This document shows positions 40,700 to 50,595 of a stretch of 64,000 bases of DNA, in pieces (positions within the stretch are counted from its first letter, which is position 1; the number at the start of each line of letters is the position of its first letter). Where the stretch lies: positions 62,001 to 126,000 of the forward strand of contig NZ_BMPB01000002.1 in the NCBI RefSeq assembly GCF_014647375.1, read 5' to 3'. Source of the DNA: Parabacteroides faecis. Lineage in GTDB: Bacteria > Bacteroidota > Bacteroidia > Bacteroidales > Tannerellaceae. A program made the position numbers and the translations under genes. The notes beneath the pieces are model-generated. The model saw only the letters and a list, made by a program, of their open reading frames with translations. It searched no databases and was not told the DNA's origin.

Positions 40700-41653
40700 A
40701 TGAAGAATGTATTAATTATCGGTTCTACCGGTCAGATCGGCTCAGAGTTAACCATGGAGTTGAGAAAACGCTACAATGGCGACATCGTAGCAGGTTATAT
40801 TTCCGGTGCAGAGCCTAAAGGTGAATTATTAGAATCAGGACCTTCTGCACTTGTTGATATAACAAATGAACAGCAGATCGCTGAAACAGTGTCTAAATAT
40901 AAAATTGACACGATCTATAACCTGGCAGCGTTATTATCTGCTGTAGCTGAAGCAAAACCTCAGTTAGCATGGAAGATCGGTATGGGTGGTTTGTTCAACG
41001 TATTGGAAGTAGCTCGCGAAATGCATTGTGCCGTATTTACTCCGAGTTCTATCGGTGTATTTGGTAACAACACTCCGAAAGACAAGACTCCGCAGGATAC
41101 AATCCGTAATCCACGTACAATGTATGGTGTTACTAAAGTTTCCGGCGAGTTGTTGAGCGATTATTACAACATCCGTTTTGGTGTCGATACCCGTTCGGTT
41201 CGCTTCCCGGGATTGATCTCTTACGTAACTCCTCCGGGTGGTGGTACGACCGACTATGCTGTGGATATTTACTATTCGGCTGTAAAAGGTGAAAAGTTTG
41301 AATGCCCGATCGCTGCTGGTACATTTATGGATATGATGTATATGCCGGACGCTTTGCATGCTGCTATCCAGATCATGGAAGCCGATCCGACTCGTCTGGT
41401 ACACCGTAACTCATTCAACATTGCTTCTATGAGTTTCGATCCGGAAATCATTGCAAACAATATCAAGAAATACATTCCTGAATTACAGATGGAATATAAA
41501 GTCGATCCGTTACGCCAGGCAATTGCCGAATCATGGCCTAACTCGCTGGACGATACTTGTGCCCGTGAAGAGTGGGATTGGAAACCGACTTACGATCTGG
41601 ATACAATGACCCGCGATATGATCGCTAAACTGAAAGAACGTTTCGGTAAATAA
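40700..41653 (+). CDS. tdh: L-threonine 3-dehydrogenase, SDR (epimerase-like) type
   Basis: 317 residues. Short-chain dehydrogenase oxidising L-threonine to 2-amino-3-oxobutyrate with NAD. Rossmann motif IIGSTGQIGSEL (GxxGxxG), NLAALLSAVAE, catalytic PSSIGVFG (Ser) and YGVTK (YxxxK), followed by PGLISYVTPPGGGTTDYAVDI, the stretch typical of SDR-type TDH. Divergent neighbour kbl supports this over a generic UDP-sugar epimerase. A terminator follows. Confidence 0.94.
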   Translation: MKNVLIIGSTGQIGSELTMELRKRYNGDIVAGYISGAEPKGELLESGPSALVDITNEQQIAETVSKYKIDTIYNLAALLSAVAEAKPQLAWKIGMGGLFNVLEVAREMHCAVFTPSSIGVFGNNTPKDKTPQDTIRNPRTMYGVTKVSGELLSDYYNIRFGVDTRSVRFPGLISYVTPPGGGTTDYAVDIYYSAVKGEKFECPIAAGTFMDMMYMPDALHAAIQIMEADPTRLVHRNSFNIASMSFDPEIIANNIKKYIPELQMEYKVDPLRQAIAESWPNSLDDTCAREEWDWKPTYDLDTMTRDMIAKLKERFGK

Positions 41654-41678
41654 TAATTATAAGAGGTTTGGTGAAGAG

Positions 41679-41714
41679 AGGGGATGTCCGGTTTCGGGTG
41701 TCCCCTTCGTTTTT
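41679..41714 (+). terminator. intrinsic terminator downstream of tdh
   Basis: AGGGGATGTCCGG and CGGGTGTCCCCT form an interrupted stem with a TTT loop, followed by TCGTTTTT. Confidence 0.82.
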
Positions 41715-41799
41715 ATGTGTTGTAGAACATGTTTTGGCTAAATAATGTTAAGGTGATGCATTTTTCTCGCTAAAATTATGCTGAATAACATAAAACCTC

Positions 41800-41807
41800 T
41801 ATATTTG
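41800..41807 (+). promoter_or_regulatory. -7 element (TATATTTG) of an orphan transcription unit
   Basis: Exact TAnnTTTG match in the tdh/nhaC intergenic region, followed 46 bp later by an intrinsic terminator and by no gene on this strand. Confidence 0.6.
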
Positions 41808-41813
41808 CACTGT

Positions 41814-41881
41814 GTTTTTCATGGTATTAGATTTAAGGTTAACAATGAAGATTGGCTGTCCGTGATGGATAGCCTTTTTTT
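41814..41881 (+). ncRNA. putative small RNA of about 68 nt
   Basis: Lies between the -7 element at 41800-41807 and a strong terminator: GGCTGTCC (41854-41861), loop GTGAT, GGATAGCC (41867-41874), then seven T. The body contains TATTAGATTTAAGGTTAAC, which I believe recurs between genes in Bacteroidales, though I cannot verify that here. No ORF of note. It is convergent with nhaC, whose stop is at 41915. Predicted from promoter and terminator only. Confidence 0.5.
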
Positions 41882-41914
41882 GTATATACAGGTCTCTGTA
41901 ATGTTTATTTTTAA

Positions 41915-43240
41915 TTATTTAGCCGGAACTGTTTTACTGAATTTTCGTGGATATCCGAAGAGAATAGCCAATAGTGCACCAAATCCTAATAAATAAGGAT
42001 AATACAAGTATTGCATCACTTCAATAGGGGATACGTTCCCTAAGCCGGATGCCATCAGTAATTGTGCCCCGTAGGGAATGATTCCCTGTATGAAACAAGA
42101 AAAAATATCCAGGATACTTGCACTGCGACGTGGGTCGACTTTGAAACGGTCTGCTATGTCTTTAGCGATCGGACCTGCCATGATCAGGGCAATCGTATTG
42201 TTTGCCGTACAAAGATTGGCGAAACTTACCAATGCGGCAATGCTCAACTCTGCACCTTTCGAAGAACGGATATGAGAAGTCAGCTTGAGGATGATCCAGT
42301 CGATTCCGCCGTTGTAACGGATCATTTCCAGCATTCCGCCCGCCAATAGAGTCACAATGATCAGTTCTCCCATATTGGTGATACCGAGGCCCATTGAAGC
42401 TGTCCATCCCCAAATATCGAAACCTCCGGTCAGCAATCCAACGGTACCCGATAGCAGGATACCGATGAATAATACCAGCATTACATTTACACCGCAAATG
42501 GCCGCTACAAGAACGACCAGATAGGGAACCACTTTTACCCATTCAATAGCTCCTGCTGTATAACTGCTGTCTACGCCACTTCCTACTATGACATATATAA
42601 TACCTGTTATGATCGCGATAGGAAGGGCGATACGTATATTTACTTTAAACTTATCGTTCATATTGCACCCTTGTGTACGGGTTGCAACAATTGTCGTATC
42701 GGATATGAAAGACAGGTTATCGCCGAACATGGCACCGCTCACGACAACTCCTAGCATCAAAGCATCGGGCATCCCAGTTTTGGCGGCAATCCCGACGGCT
42801 ACCGGTGCCAGGGCAACGATGGTGCCTACAGAGGTTCCGACAGAGATCGAAATAAAACAAGCGGCAAGGAAAATACCGGCCGCCAGCAGGTTGCCGGGCA
42901 GGATCGACATCGCCAGGTTTACTGTCGCGTCTACAGCTCCCATTGCTTTGGCTGTCTGGGCAAAGGCTCCGGCCAATATAAAAATAAGGACCATTAGCAT
43001 TATATTGCTGTTGGCCGCTCCGCGACAGAATTGTTCGATACGGTTGGATAGTTTTCCCCCTTTGGATATGGCTATGGCTACAACCGATGAGATAACGAAG
43101 GCTACTGTTATCGGCATCTTGTAGAAATCTCCAGCCAGTATGGAAACAACCAGATAGGTGAACAGGAATACCAGCAGGGGTATCAGTGCCCATGCATTCG
43201 GTGCGTGATTGAGGGGAGTATTTATATTCGTATCTTTCAT
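41915..43240 (-). CDS. NhaC-family Na+/H+ antiporter
   Basis: 441-residue polytopic inner-membrane protein; the ATG at 43240 (MKDTNINTPLNH) is used rather than an upstream TTG. About eleven membrane segments. Motifs include ILAGAFAQTAKAMGAVDATV, ISVGTSVGTIVALAPVAVGIA, MFGDNLSFISDTTIVATRTQGC and NTIALIMAGPIAKDIA, matching the NhaC superfamily (PF03553). Some relatives exchange malate/lactate or amino acids with Na+, so Na+/H+ is the most probable but not certain activity. Downstream of the DUF5686 gene by 54 bp on the same strand. Confidence 0.87.
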   Translation of the reverse strand: MKDTNINTPLNHAPNAWALIPLLVFLFTYLVVSILAGDFYKMPITVAFVISSVVAIAISKGGKLSNRIEQFCRGAANSNIMLMVLIFILAGAFAQTAKAMGAVDATVNLAMSILPGNLLAAGIFLAACFISISVGTSVGTIVALAPVAVGIAAKTGMPDALMLGVVVSGAMFGDNLSFISDTTIVATRTQGCNMNDKFKVNIRIALPIAIITGIIYVIVGSGVDSSYTAGAIEWVKVVPYLVVLVAAICGVNVMLVLFIGILLSGTVGLLTGGFDIWGWTASMGLGITNMGELIIVTLLAGGMLEMIRYNGGIDWIILKLTSHIRSSKGAELSIAALVSFANLCTANNTIALIMAGPIAKDIADRFKVDPRRSASILDIFSCFIQGIIPYGAQLLMASGLGNVSPIEVMQYLYYPYLLGFGALLAILFGYPRKFSKTVPAK

Positions 43241-43272
43241 AATTGTCAATTATCAATTGTCTTTGTCAATTG
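43241..43272. repeat. short AATTGTCAAT-type repeats before nhaC
   Basis: AATTGTCAATTATCAATTGT followed by CTTTGTCAATTG gives three near-copies of a TGTCAATT unit in 32 bp, occupying the DUF5686-nhaC gap. It resembles the GTTGACA array flanking mfd and the GT2 gene. Confidence 0.65.
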
Positions 43273-43294
43273 TTTTGAATCCATTTCCAACAGC

Positions 43295-45886
43295 CTAGAA
43301 GGAGAAGCGTAACGCGATACGTACCCCGCCTTTCTTAATATTGGGCTCGTCCAGGTAAGTCAACCGACGGTAATAGTCTATACGGAGGATCTTGAAAATA
43401 TTTTCCAGACCGATACTAGCTTCCATATACGGTGTTTTGCCTAATGGACGTGTGCCGTCAGGCAGGACAAACAAGCCGGGAGTCATTGTCGGGTTGTTCT
43501 TATCTGTCAGTCCGCCGTAGATACCGTTGAAAGATATCACTTCACGCAGACGTAACCATTTGATACCCGGAATACGATTCAGTATCCATCCTTTCATATA
43601 ATAGGTTGCGTTGAATGATACATACTGGTCGGTTACGAATTCCAGAGCGTTCATCATGTGGAATGCCTCCGGCTGGATCGTGATAGACTGGTTGGTATTC
43701 GGCAGGATCAGCAAAGGGAAAGGTACCTTGTTCCATACTTTACCAGCTTTCAACTGTGTATCGATATGGCCGAATGAGGATAACCAGATACGCTTTTCGG
43801 CACTGAGCTCCGTATGGTTATAATTGTATTCTCCACCTAAGACACCTTTAAATCCCAACTGATGCGACAGCTTAAAGATAGGAGCGTCTTTCGACAGGTT
43901 GAATACGGATTCTTTTCCCGAACGTCCGTCGTAGGAACGTTCTCCGGGGGCAAAACGAAGCTGTGTACCAATTTCTGATGTGGTAATGTCTTTTTTATGG
44001 ATCAGTGTACCGTCTGCTTCTTTCTGGATATATTTAAGTGTACCGGCAGCCTGGTTATTCTGGTTGTACACCCATGATCTCCAGGTGAGACCGTTCAGCC
44101 ATTCTTTTTCGTATTGAAACATGGATTTGCGGATGTACTGCATTTTTGTTACAGGTTCACCGACTTTCCAGGCGACAAAGATATTATCCTTGCTGGTGAA
44201 TAGGAAATCCTGTCCGGGAGTATAAACGTCATATTCCTGGATAAAGGATAAATTATTGACCGGACTTTCCCCTTCGTGATAGAGCTTCTTATTAAAACTA
44301 TGGGTCAGTTTTACATTGTATTTTAATTTTCGGTCGTTCGTTCCGTAGGCAAGATAACCACTGGCAAACCAGTAAGGATTCAAATTTGCTGTTGTCATAC
44401 CGCCGACACGCAACCGGACACCTTCCAGGCGGTTACCGCTGATGGTGGTATTCATCGGACCGAAATCGAATTTGGTTGATTTCTTATCTCCGGCTGTCGG
44501 GATATAACCGGATATAAGGATCTCCGCCGTTTTAATAATCACATTGAATGCCGGGACTTTACGGAGTTGTGCCAGCAAATCGTCCAGGGCATTTTCTTTT
44601 TCTTTCAACGGAACATGACGATTGTTGATCCAGAAGGTATCCGTCTGTTCGATTGCTATAGGTAATGTATGAAGCGAACCTAATAAATTGAATACCGAAT
44701 CGGCCTTTGCCTGTTCTATATTGAAATTATATTTATCGTAATTGCGGAGTTGGTGCGCATAGAGTTGTTGTGCTCCTTTTACCAGATAGAAGTTGACATA
44801 AGTGTTTTCATTCTTTACTACCCAGGTACTATCCGGCATCCGTTCAAATTCCTGTTCGATACGGAGCTTTTCGACCCAGTTTAGATTGATGTTGACCGGC
44901 GTGTTAAGCAGGAATTTCTTCAATGCGTAGTTACCGTCCAGTGTAATGTATAATCTACCGGTGAAACCATAACTTTGGCTGTTGACCGGGACGAAAGCCA
45001 GGTCGACACATTTATCGCCTCCGATATCCAGCGTATCCATGATGTAGTATTTGTAGTAGCTGGTAGCCAGGGTAGAGGACAGGGGGCTGACAAAACGGTT
45101 CAGCAGGATATTGATATTGTTATCGAAAATGTTGATGCCTTGAAATATCTCTTCCAGGTTAGAGGTGATGCCGCCACCGTCATCCAGAGTCTGGTCGACA
45201 CCTTGCATGCGTTTACCTTTGACGATCGTCTTTTCGGTCTTCGGTTGTTTCCGGTAATACTTGTCCGCGATCGTTTCACGAACGGAGAGGGTCAGGATGG
45301 GTTTCCCGTTGAATTCGGATGTATCCAGATAGTTCTTGATGAATTTGAATTTCTTCATGAACTTGTTTTTCTCAAAGTCTGGGTTGAAATCGTCCAGGGA
45401 GAGGGAGAGCTTTTCGTAAACTTCCGTTTGGTATTCGTCTTTCGACTCGATACGGTTGTCGTTCTTATGTTCGATCACTTTTTTGATCAGTTCGACTGCC
45501 GGATTGTCTTTACGGGTATATTTTTCTTTCTTTGGTTTTACTACGACCTCGGATATTTCAAAAGCAGTAGGACGGAGCGCAATCATCAATCCATCGTTCT
45601 TTTGTCCCGTTTTGAGGTCTAATGTTTTTGTATCGTATCCTAATGATGCAATAGCTAACTTGTTGTATCCTTTATCGTTCTGTAAAGCAAAAGCTCCGTT
45701 GTCGTCGGTCATTGCCCCTATAGTGGAACCCTCGAAATAGACGGAAACAAATCCCAGAGGTTCTCCGGTGATTGAATCCTTTACAATACCGGAAGCAGAG
45801 GTTATGCTTTGTGCACATAAAATAGAAACACCGGTCACTGTTTGCAACAGTACCAACAGTAATATTAATCGAATTCTTTTTACCAT
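43295..45886 (-). CDS. CarboxypepD_reg-like and DUF5686 outer-membrane protein
   Basis: 863 residues. Signal peptide (LLVLLQTVTGVSILCAQ), an N-terminal carboxypeptidase-regulatory-like Ig domain (about 30-115: ASGIVKDSITGEPLGFVSVYFEGSTIGAMTDDNGAF), the DUF5686 region (TAFEISEVVVKPKKEKYTRKDNPAVELIKKVIEHK) and a long strand-rich C-terminal half ending in GGVRIALRFSF, an outer-membrane barrel ending. The family is near-universal in Bacteroidota and of unknown function; it resembles a receptor without a plug. Monocistronic or leading into nhaC. Confidence 0.9.
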   Translation of the reverse strand: MVKRIRLILLLVLLQTVTGVSILCAQSITSASGIVKDSITGEPLGFVSVYFEGSTIGAMTDDNGAFALQNDKGYNKLAIASLGYDTKTLDLKTGQKNDGLMIALRPTAFEISEVVVKPKKEKYTRKDNPAVELIKKVIEHKNDNRIESKDEYQTEVYEKLSLSLDDFNPDFEKNKFMKKFKFIKNYLDTSEFNGKPILTLSVRETIADKYYRKQPKTEKTIVKGKRMQGVDQTLDDGGGITSNLEEIFQGINIFDNNINILLNRFVSPLSSTLATSYYKYYIMDTLDIGGDKCVDLAFVPVNSQSYGFTGRLYITLDGNYALKKFLLNTPVNINLNWVEKLRIEQEFERMPDSTWVVKNENTYVNFYLVKGAQQLYAHQLRNYDKYNFNIEQAKADSVFNLLGSLHTLPIAIEQTDTFWINNRHVPLKEKENALDDLLAQLRKVPAFNVIIKTAEILISGYIPTAGDKKSTKFDFGPMNTTISGNRLEGVRLRVGGMTTANLNPYWFASGYLAYGTNDRKLKYNVKLTHSFNKKLYHEGESPVNNLSFIQEYDVYTPGQDFLFTSKDNIFVAWKVGEPVTKMQYIRKSMFQYEKEWLNGLTWRSWVYNQNNQAAGTLKYIQKEADGTLIHKKDITTSEIGTQLRFAPGERSYDGRSGKESVFNLSKDAPIFKLSHQLGFKGVLGGEYNYNHTELSAEKRIWLSSFGHIDTQLKAGKVWNKVPFPLLILPNTNQSITIQPEAFHMMNALEFVTDQYVSFNATYYMKGWILNRIPGIKWLRLREVISFNGIYGGLTDKNNPTMTPGLFVLPDGTRPLGKTPYMEASIGLENIFKILRIDYYRRLTYLDEPNIKKGGVRIALRFSF

Positions 45887-45923
45887 GAAACTAACGTTAT
45901 TCCTTCTCGGATAATGCAGTTGG

Positions 45924-45931
45924 CAAAGGTA
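45924..45931 (-). promoter_or_regulatory. -7 element (TACCTTTG) for the DUF5686 gene
   Basis: Minus-strand TAnnTTTG match 37 bp upstream of 45886. Confidence 0.6.
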
Positions 45932-46004
45932 CTATTTTTCCCGGTTGAAGCCGTGTAAGCCTTATTAATAATATTTAATCAAGGTGGATGATAATGAAGG
46001 GTGA

Positions 46005-46030
46005 GGACCCTGATTATCCAATCAGGGTCC
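46005..46030 (-). terminator. intrinsic terminator after the beta-mannosidase gene
   Basis: Perfect 11-bp stem GGACCCTGATT (46005-46015) with 46020-46030 and an ATCC loop, five bases past the stop codon. T content after the stem is modest. Confidence 0.75.
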
Positions 46031-46035
46031 TTCCT

Positions 46036-48639
46036 TTAGTTATAAGCATCCACAATACTTTGGTATTTCAACTGTTTGTCGAATGAATCCTTATCTAGTT
46101 CGGTAGTGACATGGATTGTTACCGGTTCATTGGGTAATAAATCGAAATAGTTGTCGGAGAAGAAGTTGTCGATGCCGTCGATACTTAAGAATACGGCACG
46201 GGCAAAAACATCGCTTTGAACCGTTACATCGAAACCGTCACCAGCAGGAACGGAAGTCATCTGTATATCTGCTTTCGGGAAATCGATATCTTTATAACGG
46301 GTAAAGAAGTAGTTGTTGGAGATCACTTCGCTTTCTTTACCATTTTCGGTGAAACGGGCGTTTACTACGACTTCGTTCAGGTTCTTACCATCCACCAAGC
46401 TTTCTATCGGGGCGGAGAACTGAATCTTGCTCGTATTGGCAGGTAATGTGATATTGCTGTTCTTTGTAAATAACACAGAACCTTTCAGATCCATTACGCG
46501 AATATCCAGTTTCCCTTTAACTGCTTTCAAGCGGTCGGATATTACCCATACATTTAATATACCATCTTCTGCGATTGGAGATACCAAAATGTCGCGGAAA
46601 GCTTTTTTCGTGAAATAATGCTGCGCTTTCCAACGTCCGTAATAATCACGGCTGGACCAGGAAGCGACAGGCCAACAGTCATTATGCTGCCAGAACAGAG
46701 ACCCCATATTATAAGGCATCATGCGTCGGTGAGCTTCCATAGCAGTCTTCATCGCATCTCCCTGGAGCAGGATACTCATATAAAGTGTACTGGGGAAATC
46801 TTTCGGTTTACGATATTCTTCCAAAGTGATGTTTTCGATACGTGAATTAGCAATCTGTCCGCCACGCTGGTGCGCCATCATCACATCCGAATAAATATCG
46901 TGGTCACGTTCTTCCGGTGCATATTTCAGTACAGATTGATATTCAGGGAAAGACTGGAAGCCGTACTCTGAGAAGAAACGAGCTTTCACTTTGTTGAAGT
47001 GCGCAACAGAATCGACACCTTGCCATACCCCCCAGTAATGGGCATCACCATTCGGGTTCCAGTTCGGTTTACCGCTTTCGCATTTGGCATCCGGATCACC
47101 ACCGTAAGGCGAAGACGGCCAATAGAAAATAGTAGGGTCATATGCTTTTACCACATCAGCCAGAATACCATTGAACAACTTTTTGGTGTCGTTTCGTAGC
47201 TGTTCTGTTACACCGTATTGATCGAACTTTTTCATCCAACCCCAGTTGAACCAAGCTGTGTGGATTTCATTATTTCCGCACCAGATTGCCAGACTTGGAT
47301 GGTTGCGCAGACGAATCACATTATCGATTGCTTCCTGGCGGATATTCTCCTCCAAATCCGGTGTCAGCGGATAAACGCTGCAAGCGAACATGAAATCTTG
47401 CCAAACCAGAATACCGTGTTTATCACAAAGATCGTAGAAGAGGTCTTCTTCATAGATACCGCCTCCCCATACACGAAGCATGTTCATGTTGGCATTGACC
47501 GCATCCATAACTGTCGTTTCATACTGTTCGGCGGTAACACGTGGCAGGAAGTTATCCTGGGGAATATAGTTGGCACCTTTCATGAATACCGGTACACCGT
47601 TCAGTTCGAAGTAGAACGTATGGCCGTCTTTGTCCGGCTTATTAATGACACGGATACTGCGGATACCGATATTTGTAGTATTGCTGTCGGCAACCTTATT
47701 ATCCATGCTGATAGTTGCAGTGAACGGATACAAGTGAGCTTCACCCAAACCGTTCGACCACCAGAGTTTCGGGTTATTAACGGTCAGATCGGTTTCTATA
47801 ACGTTGATACCTTTTTTCACCTGTGCCTTTTTCGTCCAGGTATTTTTGATACCGTCAGCTTTGATGTTCAGCGTAATTTCACCGTCTTTATCCGCTACGA
47901 CCTGTACACGGGTTTTGATATCGGCACGTTTGGCGGTTACGTTTGTCTGGTCATAAAAGATATTGTCAATGCGTGCATTATTCCATCCGACCAGATAGAC
48001 GGGGCGCCAGATACCGCTGGTGACGATGCGGGGTCCCCAGTCCCAACCATAATGATAACCGGCTTTACGGGCAAAGATGCTTACCTTTTTATCGAAGATG
48101 CCACCGTTTTCCGATTGGTCGTTGCCAGCCTCGACGGGGAACTTTAAGGCTTCGAACTTGGGTAGGTCTACTTTGATGGGTGAATGGAAATAGACACGAA
48201 GTTCGTTATCTTCCTTTTTCAACAGGTTCTTTACGTTTACCGTCCATTCACGGAACATATTGTCGGCTTTGAGGATACACGAGTCGTTCAGATAGACGTC
48301 CGCATACGTGTCCAGTCCTTTGAAATCCAGTTCAATGTTGTCTTTGTTGAAGATATCCGGGGATACATTCAATGTTGTTTTATATTCCCAGTCTTCTTTG
48401 TCTATCCATTGAATACTCCGCTCATTCAGACGAAAAAACGGGTCTTCGATGATCTTGTTATCCATCAGGTCGGTTTGAACGACACCTGGTACGGTTGCCG
48501 GATACCAGTTATTACCGCGGACCTGTTTAAAGGTCCAACCTTTATCGATGTTTTGTTTAGCGACGCCATCTGCCAGGGCCGGAGTGGTCGTAGCCAAAGC
48601 GGCAAGGGCGACAGCGGATAATACAGTTTTGTAACGCAT
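46036..48639 (-). CDS. GH2 beta-mannosidase, exported
   Basis: 867 residues from the ATG at 48639, which leads into a signal peptide (LSAVALAALATTTPALA). GH2 architecture: sugar-binding domain (about 25-190, WYPATVPGVVQTDLMDNKIIEDPFFRLNE), Ig-like sandwich, TIM barrel with MRVWGGGIYEEDLFYDLCD, acid/base motif WCGNNEIHTAW and nucleophile motif FFSEYGFQSFPE, then two C-terminal Ig-like domains. The pattern is that of Bacteroides beta-mannosidases rather than beta-galactosidases. No lipobox, so periplasmic. It would trim mannose from mannan or N-glycan-type oligosaccharides. Last gene of the mfd-ligase run, 42 bp after the ligase. Confidence 0.92.
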   Translation of the reverse strand: MRYKTVLSAVALAALATTTPALADGVAKQNIDKGWTFKQVRGNNWYPATVPGVVQTDLMDNKIIEDPFFRLNERSIQWIDKEDWEYKTTLNVSPDIFNKDNIELDFKGLDTYADVYLNDSCILKADNMFREWTVNVKNLLKKEDNELRVYFHSPIKVDLPKFEALKFPVEAGNDQSENGGIFDKKVSIFARKAGYHYGWDWGPRIVTSGIWRPVYLVGWNNARIDNIFYDQTNVTAKRADIKTRVQVVADKDGEITLNIKADGIKNTWTKKAQVKKGINVIETDLTVNNPKLWWSNGLGEAHLYPFTATISMDNKVADSNTTNIGIRSIRVINKPDKDGHTFYFELNGVPVFMKGANYIPQDNFLPRVTAEQYETTVMDAVNANMNMLRVWGGGIYEEDLFYDLCDKHGILVWQDFMFACSVYPLTPDLEENIRQEAIDNVIRLRNHPSLAIWCGNNEIHTAWFNWGWMKKFDQYGVTEQLRNDTKKLFNGILADVVKAYDPTIFYWPSSPYGGDPDAKCESGKPNWNPNGDAHYWGVWQGVDSVAHFNKVKARFFSEYGFQSFPEYQSVLKYAPEERDHDIYSDVMMAHQRGGQIANSRIENITLEEYRKPKDFPSTLYMSILLQGDAMKTAMEAHRRMMPYNMGSLFWQHNDCWPVASWSSRDYYGRWKAQHYFTKKAFRDILVSPIAEDGILNVWVISDRLKAVKGKLDIRVMDLKGSVLFTKNSNITLPANTSKIQFSAPIESLVDGKNLNEVVVNARFTENGKESEVISNNYFFTRYKDIDFPKADIQMTSVPAGDGFDVTVQSDVFARAVFLSIDGIDNFFSDNYFDLLPNEPVTIHVTTELDKDSFDKQLKYQSIVDAYN

Positions 48640-48681
48640 AATTATTGTGTTTAGTGATTTATTTGGATTTAGCAATGTCGT

Positions 48682-50583
48682 TTATAATGACTTTAAGTTT
48701 TCGGTATTTACCGGATTCTTACCTTCCGGTGTGTACAGATGGTCGATTCGGGCAGTATATGCCTTTTCTACTTTGCCGCGTACGATTTTCATCGTACTGT
48801 TCACCATGCCGTTCTGTTCGGTGAACGGTTCGGGCAGGACGGCAAATGTCGTCGGCAACCACCGGTCGGGGAACATAGATGCCAGGTCACCACCTTTACG
48901 GAACCGGTCGATCTGTTTCTGTATGATACGGATTGCTTCTTCTTTTCCTTTTTCAGTACTCAGGTCGAGTTGCAGATGTGCCAGATGTCTTTTCAGATGC
49001 TCTTTATTCGGAACCAGGAGTGCCACCGTATAAGGATTCTGGTTGTTGTAAAGCAGGAGCTGGTCGATACAGGATGAGTGTTCGACCAAAGCCTCTTCGA
49101 TGCCTTCCGGACTGTATTTCTCTCCGTCGCTACCGATCAGCAAACTTTTGAAACGGCCTAATACATATAATAAACCATCTTTTCCCATATAGCCCATATC
49201 CCCGGTATAGAGCCAACCATCCCTAATGGTCTCGGAGGTAGACACCGGATTCTTCCAATAACCTGCCATCACATTTTCACCCCGGATAACGATCTCCCCC
49301 TTTTCACCGGTAGGAAGTTCTTTTCCATCCTGGTCGCATATCTTCAAGTCTAGTGGCTGAACCAATATACCGCTACTACCGAACCGGTGATGACGCGGAC
49401 CGTTAGTTGAAATAACAGGGGTCGCTTCACTTAATCCGTATCCCTGATACATCGGTAGTCCGATGGCATAATAAAATTTTTGCAGGTCCTTATCCAACAG
49501 GGCACCGCCGCCGATAAAGAATTTCAGTTCACCTCCGAAATTTTCGCGAACCTTGGAAAAGATGATGCTGTCGAACAGATTGACTAGCGGTTTTAGCAAG
49601 AACTTCCAGCCACGTCCTTTGTCATCGCCTCCGTCACCGTTATAGGTATAGGCAACGTCCAGTCCCATATGGAACAGGCGGTTGACCATATTACCCTGGG
49701 CACGGATACCCTGTTCGATATTTTTCTTGAAGTTCTTGGCAAGGGCCGGAACACTCAATATTAAGTATGGCTTGAACTCTTTGATATTTACAGGTATATT
49801 TTTCAATGTCTCCATACCTGTTTTTCCAACCTGTACGGTAGCAACCGAAGCCCCTTTATACATAAATATATAGAAGCCTACTACGTGGGCAAAACAATGA
49901 TCGAGCGGAAGGATGACCAGCGTGCGCCAGGTATCGTCGATATCCACACAGGTAAGAGATTGCTCCACATTTGCCGTGTAATTGCGATGGGTGAGAATGA
50001 CGCCCTTCGGGTCGGCAGTCGTTCCCGAAGTATAGGTGATTGTGGCGTAATCGTCATTGGTCAGCGATTGCCCGATAGCCAGGAACTCGTCTAACGGATG
50101 TGTACCGAGATATTTTTTTCCCATCTCTATTATTTTAGACAGGGATATTTCCTTTTCCTGATATTCTTGTTGTTCGTCGAAGATGATGATCTGTTGAAGT
50201 AACGGTAGTTTGTCGACGATGGAACGGATTTTTTTCAGTTGGTTGCCGGAAACCATGATATATTTCACATCGGCATGTGTCAGACGGAACAGCAGGTCGT
50301 TGGCCTCTTCCAGTTTGATGGAGAGGGGAACATTGGTAGCTCCGGCATAGAACATGGCTAACTCACCGATGATCCAGGCGTTGCGACCTTCACTGAGGAG
50401 GGCCATGTTATCGCCTTTTTTTACTCCAAGGGCAACCAGTCCGGCTCCCAGTGTGTAAACCTGTTCCTTAACCTGTATATAGGTGGTAGACTCGAATTTG
50501 TCTGTTGTCTTCTCCCATAAAAACGGGTTGTCGGGATATAATTTCACCGAGTTTTCAAAAAGGTCTACCAATGTTCTTCTCAT
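48682..50583 (-). CDS. long-chain fatty acid-CoA ligase (AMP-binding)
   Basis: 633 residues of the ANL superfamily. Activates a fatty acid via acyl-AMP to acyl-CoA. Motifs: ATITYTSGTTADPKGVILTHRN (A3 P-loop), MYQGYGLSEATPVIS (A5), WLYTGDMGYMGKDGLLYVLGRFKSLLIGSDGEKYSPEGIEEAL (A7-A8) and a C-terminal KIVRGKVEKAY lysine region. Typical of the long-chain (FadD15/ACSBG-like) group. Only 12 bp after mfd on the same strand, so cotranscribed with it; a functional link is not evident. Confidence 0.92.
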   Translation of the reverse strand: MRRTLVDLFENSVKLYPDNPFLWEKTTDKFESTTYIQVKEQVYTLGAGLVALGVKKGDNMALLSEGRNAWIIGELAMFYAGATNVPLSIKLEEANDLLFRLTHADVKYIMVSGNQLKKIRSIVDKLPLLQQIIIFDEQQEYQEKEISLSKIIEMGKKYLGTHPLDEFLAIGQSLTNDDYATITYTSGTTADPKGVILTHRNYTANVEQSLTCVDIDDTWRTLVILPLDHCFAHVVGFYIFMYKGASVATVQVGKTGMETLKNIPVNIKEFKPYLILSVPALAKNFKKNIEQGIRAQGNMVNRLFHMGLDVAYTYNGDGGDDKGRGWKFLLKPLVNLFDSIIFSKVRENFGGELKFFIGGGALLDKDLQKFYYAIGLPMYQGYGLSEATPVISTNGPRHHRFGSSGILVQPLDLKICDQDGKELPTGEKGEIVIRGENVMAGYWKNPVSTSETIRDGWLYTGDMGYMGKDGLLYVLGRFKSLLIGSDGEKYSPEGIEEALVEHSSCIDQLLLYNNQNPYTVALLVPNKEHLKRHLAHLQLDLSTEKGKEEAIRIIQKQIDRFRKGGDLASMFPDRWLPTTFAVLPEPFTEQNGMVNSTMKIVRGKVEKAYTARIDHLYTPEGKNPVNTENLKSL

Positions 50584-50595
50584 GACATCTTCATT

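Noticed and set aside
47218-48147. 309-codon ORF opposite the beta-mannosidase
   Set aside because: Long but antisense to a conserved GH2 gene and without recognisable motifs or a ribosome site.
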